Origin: Mesodorylaimus sp. YZB2_4
Taxonomy: Eukaryota > Nematoda > Enoplea > Dorylaimida > Dorylaimidae
DNA length: 64,000 nucleotides
Direction of reading: 5' to 3'
Assembly (NCBI GenBank): GCA_030248295.1
Contig: JASANH010001053.1
Coordinates: 62,001 to 126,000 of the forward strand
Shown in pieces: positions 58,501-64,000 of this stretch. The notes below the pieces were generated by a model, which ran no database searches, was not told the DNA's origin, and saw only the letters and a list, made by a program, of their open reading frames with translations. Numbering within the stretch: position 1 is the first letter of the stretch; every line of letters begins with the position of its first letter. Both the position numbers and the translations under genes were made by a program.

Positions 58501-59131
58501 AAGCGGCAAATTTAAATTTTGCAATGTACGAAGGTTGGATTTTGGGTAGAATTTTTTATCAAGTAAAACAAAACCTAATTGTTCTGGGTTTTGAACAACA
58601 TTTTTCGATTCTGGGATAAAATATGGTATTCTCTAACAAATTATTACGGCATAACATAGCGCCTTATGTTTTCACTTCTAGCTAGTTCTGAAAGATACTG
58701 GTCAAGTAAGAGGTGCAGGATAACGCGTAGAGTTTTTAGACTGGACCAACCTTGGTGGACAAACAAGGCAAATGCCGAGTCAATGTCACTTACAAAGCAT
58801 GCGCCCCGCATTCTGTGCTCTCTCACGTTATAAGCCCTGACGCAACTGCTTCCAACCTTCTCGCTCTAAATGCGCTTAAATTCAACGGCATTGCTGGCAC
58901 TGACAGTAAGCTCGCAGGCTGCTTGATGGTTCCACGCTCTAATATGAACTGTTTTTCTCTTTTGTAGGCAGTGCCTTTTTAAGTGCGAGTGCAAATGGTA
59001 TGACTGTGTTTCTTCTAATTTCGTGTATCTGCAATTATTGCTATTTCTTCCTTGCAGTTTGCGCGATGCTAATGGAACTGATAGTTCTGTCGACAGTGCA
59101 ATGGGGGATGAATTACATAGCAAAATTATAG
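43516..59131 (+). CDS. Large secreted or surface protein with four A-B-C-D repeats (Ig-like plus eight-cysteine modules)
   Basis: Not a family I recognise. Model: 23 coding exons, 5,022 nt, 1,673 residues. Exon 1 (43516-43606) gives a signal peptide (MAPMAPIRSSVWLAMVVVA). Four units follow, each of five exons A, B, C, Da, Db, at residues 31-466, 467-857, 858-1239 and 1240-1639. Exons 22 (58968-58997) and 23 (59058-59131) add a hydrophobic end (MLMELIVLSTVQW), either a weak membrane anchor or part of a GPI signal. A, C and D have paired cysteines and YxC strand-F-like motifs (GQYHCRF, GIYTCTV), consistent with divergent Ig folds. B has eight cysteines. N-glycosylation sequons are common. All junctions fit: every A, B and C exon is phase 1-1, D is split in phase 0, and the total is an exact multiple of three. 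No stop occurs in any exon. Likely roles are adhesion, recognition or matrix; this is inference. It could instead be two genes, but I see no internal start or end. Confidence 0.82.
43967..46124. other. Intron A1-B1 (2.2 kb)
   Basis: Largest intron of the gene. It holds a G run (45459-45470), an AAATTTGAAAA low-complexity patch (45155-45235) and GTACGGTAC-type short repeats near 45100-45430. No coding exon resembling modules B, C or D was found, so no module seems to be missing. Confidence 0.6.
46605..46885 (+). repeat. tRNA-derived SINE (family 1) in intron B1-C1
   Basis: Head: GCGGTGGTGCAGTG (A-box region) and AGGTTCGATCCCTGG (B-box, 46680). Body: GTCGGTTTGCGAACCATAA and CCGAGGAAGTCGGTGTA, shared with the inverted copy at 2935-3292. 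Lies inside the 0.9 kb intron between exons B1 and C1. Confidence 0.75.
48145..49791. other. Intron between unit 1 and unit 2 (1.6 kb)
   Basis: Contains an (AT)n microsatellite at 49371-49386 and otherwise nothing recognised. A frame opening at 49698 reads into A2 but lies before the acceptor (GCGTTTTTAG at 49791) and is not part of the module. I saw no start or end of gene here that would split the model in two. Confidence 0.5.
49792..51758 (+). other. Unit 2 of the repeat protein (exons A2, B2, C2, D2a, D2b)
   Basis: Exons: A2 49792-50109, B2 50278-50517, C2 51018-51362, D2a 51437-51564, D2b 51617-51758. A2 reads TVTFYDAFGDQTSFIYSGG; B2 has eight Cys (AKAEKCPDGHYCII); C2 carries SLNCEVNKRNG and FKLKCKFF; D2 reads LRCDFPAGHGFLVEYKWTD, then GIYTCTVTVTYKSC. 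This is the most compact unit and the clearest Ig-like D. Confidence 0.82.
52055..55174 (+). other. Unit 3 of the repeat protein (exons A3, B3, C3, D3a, D3b)
   Basis: Exons: A3 52055-52372, B3 53798-54025, C3 54077-54421, D3a 54865-54977, D3b 55033-55174. A3 reads TIKFYDAYGDETSLNYDGG; B3 SNCSNDKICIVGDK; C3 SILTCLFTRKGG and LKMSCKFEK; D3 LECSLRVSDEFSVEYTW, then ETFTCLAKVTYHSC. The B3-C3 intron is only 51 nt, has a non-standard donor (G|GTTTGG) and contains no in-frame stop. Confidence 0.8.
52373..53797. other. Intron A3-B3 with repeated GTCGCTGACA motifs
   Basis: GTCGCTGACATCAG (52846) and GTCGCTGACACCAG (53284) are direct copies, each followed by a GAATTTxGAGAAAAATC stretch. An inverted copy (GTGTCAGCGACA, about 53056) lies between them. 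Probably a degraded repeat element of about 0.5 kb. No coding exon seen. Confidence 0.6.
55847..57050. other. Intron A4-B4 with a local tandem duplication
   Basis: GGAGAGCAGGTTCCCGCAC and CACGGCTAACTGAAAATAG near 55996-56042 recur at 56112-56165, so a segment of about 115 bp is duplicated. Nothing else recognised. Confidence 0.6.
57883..58739. other. Intron D4a-D4b (0.86 kb)
   Basis: Splits D4 at the same phase-0 position as the 52-70 nt introns of the other units but is more than ten times longer. No module-like exon or recognisable transposon seen inside. Confidence 0.55.
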
Positions 59132-60329
59132 GGTAGCTATTTCGTGCCTTCGAAACGTATGGTAAAAGCAGTTAAATTGGTATGTTTAGGGGCGGTGAAG
59201 GAAAACGCTGGGAAATGCGGGAAATTTGAGAGCACGGCGGCAAAAAAACAAGAAAAAACATGATTCATGATGAGGATTTTTTGCTGGAGTGAAGATGTAT
59301 CCGAATTAATCGTTAATCTATCATGAAATTTTGCGCACACTTTATGAACCGTCGCAAAAACAATGATGATTTCAGGAAATTTGTACGAGCTAGTTCGCGT
59401 GACGCTTGAGTAAAATTATTTGAATGTTTGTTGCGACAATAGGTGCAAAAAATTGAAAATTTAAATCTAGTGTACCTCAGTGTGTCGCTTTTGACAATTT
59501 TACATGGATAAAAAATCTCATAGCCTCTGCGTTCATAGCCTCTGCGTGCATGCGATGTAAAATTATTTTAATATGTGTATTTTATTATTTTAGTCGATCG
59601 TTTCCTTTTCACGAAAATCGAAACCGAAACCATTACCCTCGCAAGTTCGCAAGCTTTGCTTGGGAATTTTCATCCATGCGAACCTGTCATAAAAAGACGG
59701 CGGGAAATACAAATTTTTTGTTGTGCGAGGCCTGTGATATGGTTTTCTTGCAACGGAATATACATCCGTTAAGGGGAGATTCCATTCTTCCTTTGGTATT
59801 TCGTATCCGGTTCATTCATTCATTTTTCGTTTTCCAGTCACAAATCATAGATCGCATTATGTCGACTAACGAGTTCTAGCTTCTAGCTTTTCATTTTTCT
59901 AAGACAGTAAGACTCCTGTTGTGACGAAACCTCGCCCTCGACATATCCCCCGACATCGCCCTGCAGCTGTTCGTCCCTGACTCATTTCGCCCGCGCCATG
60001 ATCGGCGTACAACGAATTTCTTATGGAACTGTGCGCTGGTAATTAAATTCTCGCCCCAATTCCGTGGTTTCATTTACCCCCTCCCCTTTCCCCACCCCTC
60101 TCTAACTCCGATTTATTTGAAGAAATAACTTTGCTTTGCTCGGTATATTACCGTGTTATAAGACCGAATGCAAAACCGCCTTTTCTGTAGAGAGTAGCCA
60201 TAAGTGGGCAACGTCTCTCACGGACAAGTCATAGATACCATTCAGAATTACAGGTGTACAGTGCAAAGTGCATTGCGTGCAGTGTAGTGAGGTGTGTGTA
60301 CAGTGCTTGCAAATACGTGAGCCCTGAGT
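59132..60329. other. 3' flank of the large gene, nothing recognised
   Basis: AT-rich sequence. I could not pick a single convincing polyadenylation signal, and no gene is recognised. Confidence 0.5.
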
Positions 60330-60400
60330 AGGATTTGAACCCGCTCAGTTATTGAGCTCAATATATGGACTCACCACCAAGGCCTGAACTCAACGAATGT
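60325..60400 (-). repeat. tRNA-like sequence, probably SINE-derived
   Basis: On the minus strand TTGGTGGTGAG (A-box-like) is followed about 40 nt later by GCGGGTTCAAATCCTAC (B-box/T-arm-like). The T stem has a mismatch and no good acceptor stem is seen, so it is not called as a functional tRNA gene. Confidence 0.45.
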
Positions 60401-61185
60401 GCACAGACCACATGAGACATACTCGACTAGTGACCAAACACACTAATATTACTAAAATACACGTACTTAACTACTCTCACAAGACAGTGACAGTCAGCCA
60501 ACGGTCTTCCTAACATACACAGCGCACAGGCCAGCACACGTAGAGGCGCGCACGTTCCAGCACAGCTTCATCACAGTCATTGCAGAGGACACAAATCAAG
60601 TAAAATTTTGCAATTATAAGAGCTAATTGGTACAAACAGAGTGTGCTTCATTCACTCTATTTCCCCAGGTATGAGTACGAATTTCGTGTTCAAGAAATGT
60701 AGTATAAAGCCTCATTTCATAAAGGAGATATAACTGTGGTCATTCTGGACAATAAGCTCCGAAATCTGCTCAAAAATTCGCTGCTGCAAACGAGGAAAAG
60801 GTAAAAATGAAGATCTTCGAGAATCAGCTCGATTTGCCACAGACACGTGAAAGCGTAAGCGTGGACTAAATCGACGTTACCTTGCTCGTTTTTGACGTAT
60901 CGTACGTCAAACCAAAAAGATCGAACAAACTCGACAACGGATAACAGGACGACTGGTATTGCTTGGCTGAGTTGTAAGTAGCTCAAATGTAAGTTTCTCT
61001 TTGCCGATTTCAAAGCTGGATTTTGCGATTGCTGCATGGGGTGAATTTGTGTGAATAGGCGTCGTCTAAAAATAGATAAAAAAGTAAAAAGTCATTTCAC
61101 AGTTCTCCCAACATTTGAAAAGGTACACCGCAGCATAAGCCTGCTTGAACCTATACATGTAAATGCAGTTTTTAAAAAAAATTAT
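60401..61185. other. No recognisable gene; one copy of a dispersed motif
   Basis: 60868-60925 carries TCGACGTTACCTTGCTCG, then TTTTTGACG and CGTCAAACCAAAAAG. The same arrangement recurs at 61767-61815 inside the inverted-repeat element. No gene recognised. Confidence 0.5.
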
Positions 61186-62992
61186 GAAACGAAACTGGTA
61201 AAGGTAGTACATGCGGTTTGATCCGCCTTCGGAGCAGGCGGTCCAGGCTGACAAAAGGTGATCGAGAAAAATCTAGGCTGGCTACTGAGTGGTCACATTT
61301 CCTCGCGGTTTTGTGGTTGACAAGTAGACCATAACAACTAGCATCATTTATGTCAACAGCTTGCAGCGGGTGCGCTAGGTGCTACTTATCAGACCTTGAA
61401 TGTCATTGCATGCAGATTGTTCATGAAATAGAAAATATTGCGTGCCTTTCTGTTTGATGGCTGATGATAATCAATCACAAGAATTAAACGCCGCACCTTA
61501 TTTTGTGTGGAATTAGCCCATCTAGACACCAGAGAGTGCGCGTTCCACAGTTTACTGAGGCATCGTTTCTTCTCTGCTATCACCCACAATTTGGTCAAAT
61601 GTTCGCTCGCTCTCTGAGAGCGTCAAGGATGCGAGTCTTTCAATAGAGCATTTGGCACTAGGGGACAAGGTCTTCACTCATTGACGATAGACCCCAGAAA
61701 GTGTACACCCGTCCAACACTCCGAAAATGTTGGCCTCAAAAATGTTTCGATACAGTATATCTAAATCGACGTCACCTTGCCCGTTTTTGACGCTGAACGT
61801 CAAACCAAAAAAGTTCTTGGCCAAGCCAGGCCGAGGTCGGGTTCTTGGCCGAGGTTTGGTCAGACCTCGGAAGCACTCAGTTAGCACTCGCACAAAGCAA
61901 AATGGTTTGATAGCCTGGAGAGCTTGTTTCGTGATATCCATGTACCTTATCATAAACTGGGTCACAGTGCTACAAAATCACGACGTTTTAGCTTTGAACC
62001 CCAGAGTTTACAGAGTGCCACAAAACAAGTAAGAACACGAGTGGTTAAGCTCAAAAACTGGTTTCGCAAAGCAGGGTAATGTAGACCAGTACAAGATTAT
62101 CCCGTCCCACCAACACGAGGCAATGGAAATTTTATTGCTTCTGTGTTCTACTAAGGGCTTGCGCGGACATACCGACTGAGGGTTATCCACGCTTGTCCAC
62201 CCAACATATACACATGATTCCTTCATGTGTGAGTCATGGAGATGGAGCTAACTCTCATGAGCAGTTGTGATAGCAATGCGTAATAAATTACGTACATTGG
62301 CTTCAAGTCGCTGTCATTATAATTTTCTCACCCAAACCCGCATATCTCTGTTCTTAGGCGATTGGACAGACGACAGAACTGATAAACTCACGACAAGAAC
62401 TAAGACTCCAATCGTAGCCTAAGCCTTACCAGTGCGACTGACAAAAATGTTTTCCTGCGTTGTGTAGCGTTAAAATAATGTTTTCTGCGATTCCTCCTGA
62501 GCGTTCACTATTCCAAGCATGTGTTATATCTTCAAAGGCGCTACTAATCGGCATAAATTCCATGTATCGGGCCGACTTTGCCAGGCATGCAATAATGTAC
62601 TGTACATCTCTGCCTTCAAAAATTCGCTGTGCCCCATTGCTGCAAGAAAGTCTCGAGAAACTGCACATCCGTCAAAATTCCAGCCCAAAGCAGGAGATTG
62701 TGCAATTAAAGGAGGGACCTGTCCTGCAAGTATAATAACATTTTTCAACATAGTCCCTGAAATATCCACTATACAAGAACTGCAGATGTGAGAATCTTCC
62801 AGCATTTACCTTCCTCAAGCTGGTGACATGCGTAAATGAGGCTAGTTGTTATGGTCTACTTATCAACCCTAAAAGCTCGAGTACATGTGACCAGCCAGTA
62901 GCCAAGCAGGATCTTTCTTGATCACCTTTTGTCAGCCTGGACCGGCCTGCTCCGAAGGTGCATCAAACCACATGTACTACCTTTCCCAGTTT
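61186..62992. mobile_element. 1.8-kb element bounded by ~165-bp inverted repeats
   Basis: The left arm (61186-61356; GGCTGACAAAAGGTGATC, then GTAGACCATAACAACTAGC) is matched in reverse by the right arm (62832-62992; GCTAGTTGTTATGGTCTAC, then GATCACCTTTTGTCAGCC). The interior of about 1.5 kb has only short frames, none resembling a transposase I know. Most likely a non-autonomous DNA transposon or fold-back element. Confidence 0.75.
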
Positions 62993-63360
62993 CATTCATG
63001 AATTATTTGCTAATATCGTTGTGGCACATGTATTACATGGTTGACGCTACCGCGCCCCCCAGATATAACATATGTATATCTTACAAAAAACAGACACAGA
63101 AAATGTTTTCTATTTATAATACACCAACTCACAATTTTCAGCTATTTGCACTTTAAAATTTCTTGTGGGCGTCGCTGCAGCATTCTGCACTGCGATAACC
63201 CTTCTCCTGATTATCCTGTGCGAAAATGAGCGGGCGTGACATGGTTTCACTACTACTGTTATATCTGGTATAAAACATTACTTGACTAGCAGTTATATGT
63301 TATACAGTATATGTTTTGTTTTTTTATGTAGGTCAATATACATACATATAACCCTTGCGT
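62993..63360. other. No recognisable gene
   Basis: AT-rich, nothing recognised. Confidence 0.5.
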
Positions 63361-63366
63361 TTGGTA

Positions 63367-63367
63367 C

Positions 63368-63403
<36 letters not shown>

Positions 63404-63455
63404 GTATGTATGTATATGTATATATAGTATATATGTGTATATATGTATGTAATAT
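63367..63455. repeat. TA/TATG microsatellite
   Basis: Runs of TA with interspersed TATG units. Tyr/Ile-rich frames crossing it on both strands are artefacts. Confidence 0.95.
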
Positions 63456-64000
63456 TTATACGTCCTGCCAACTCTTCAAAACAGAAAGTATCAGTGTGCA
63501 GCGACGTTCGATGCAACACTCCATAAATCCGGCTTCCGAGGGTGCGAGTCCACCAGTGGCTAGAAGTGTCACTTGCCTAAATCTACTGACGCGGGTTGCT
63601 TGGCGCAGACGCACAGATGAATAAAATCTTACTTGGACCAAAAAACGGGAATCAGCCTCTACACTTGACTTGAGTGCGATGAACGAACGTCGATTCCGTA
63701 GTGAGGAAACCCCCAGATAACATGCGAGAGTGTAACAGACTTCACATTCCACTGCTTTTTTTGCATGCGTTCTAGAGCACCTCGACCACTGGTCATCCAT
63801 CAGGTTATCAGAAGCAGGGGTGGGCCAGATAATAATAAATGCTAATAAAAGAGCCAGGTCAAGCTCCAGTAGCCTAACAGAAGCGTCATATTCTCACTGC
63901 AAGGGCTGAACGTCAATCGATTATTCACGATGGAAAGTGTCACGATGATCACCATTGTCCCTGCGAGCCCCTTGCTTCTGCATGTGGAAATAACAGCTAT
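63456..64000. other. No recognisable gene
   Basis: Nothing supported to the end of the window. Confidence 0.5.

Larger units (their letters stand above)
55520..58905 (+). other. Unit 4 of the repeat protein (exons A4, B4, C4, D4a, D4b)
   Basis: Exons: A4 55520-55846, B4 57051-57305, C4 57377-57715, D4a 57770-57882, D4b 58740-58905. A4 reads TVTIHDPWNDETSVVYQDG, with two extra cysteines compared with A1-A3; B4 SDCLKDEYCIEHK; C4 TMTCLVKKKGG and YKLKCDFMI; D4 SRCHISAPKDFLVEYIW, then CRVNVTYKAC. D4b is longer at its end (LLALNALKFNG) and leads to the C-terminal exons. Confidence 0.8.

Noticed and set aside
60325..60400. tRNA gene
   Set aside because: A- and B-box-like pieces exist, but the stems pair poorly; more likely SINE-derived.
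63286..63624. Tyr/Ile-rich frames around 63.4 kb
   Set aside because: They translate a TA/TATG microsatellite.
1..64000. CRISPR arrays, bacterial operons, ribosomal RNA genes
   Set aside because: No regularly spaced repeats, no compact co-directional genes and no rRNA-like sequence; the content is clearly animal nuclear DNA.

Overview
The window looks like nuclear DNA from an invertebrate animal. Genes are split by many introns with GT...AG ends. Several acceptors are of the pyrimidine-rich TTTCAG or TTTTAG type, and many introns are only 50-75 nt. Gene families are metazoan: astacin metalloproteases with a C-terminal ShKT domain, a class A-like seven-helix receptor, a DEG/ENaC channel, a tyrosine-kinase relic and a large multi-domain secreted or surface protein. 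The rest is full of degraded transposons (LINEs, a Penelope-like element, mariner, tRNA-derived SINEs, inverted-repeat elements). A TCAGT-type initiator 28 bp after a TATA box would fit an ecdysozoan, but I cannot name the phylum or species.

Layout. 1-4.5 kb holds SINE copies and otherwise nothing I recognise. 4.5-20.7 kb is an astacin cluster: a frameshifted pseudogene (4.52-5.31 kb, +), an intact gene (10.8-7.4 kb, -), a deleted remnant (13.2-14.1 kb, +) and an intact gene (18.5-20.7 kb, +). Copies of one TATA/initiator/5' splice-site module serve these genes; two further copies have no gene. 21.7-23.5 kb carries a two-exon GPCR gene (-). 25.7-28.7 kb is a transposon graveyard (perfect palindrome, RTE-like LINE tail, internally deleted mariner, Penelope-like element). 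30.4-31.1 kb is a small two-exon gene for a single-pass membrane protein of unknown function. 32.6-35.4 kb is a decayed Jockey/CR1-type LINE (-). 36.2-38.1 kb is a DEG/ENaC channel gene (-). 39.8-40.8 kb is a tyrosine-kinase pseudogene (+). 41.7-43.2 kb is repeats.

The main find is 43.5-59.1 kb (+). I read a single gene of about 23 coding exons (1,673 residues if every junction is right). It encodes a signal peptide, four tandem copies of a four-part unit A-B-C-D, and a short hydrophobic C terminus. A, C and D look like divergent Ig-like domains; B is an eight-cysteine module. Every module boundary is a phase-1 intron and D is always split by a phase-0 intron, so the unit was duplicated as a block and modules could be skipped without losing frame. 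I do not recognise this architecture. 59.1-64 kb holds inverted-repeat elements, a tRNA-like repeat and a TA-rich microsatellite.

I see no functional link between the genes beyond the astacin paralogues and their shared promoter. All exon models were worked out by eye from reading frame, splice consensus and paralogue comparison; no transcript or database evidence was available.
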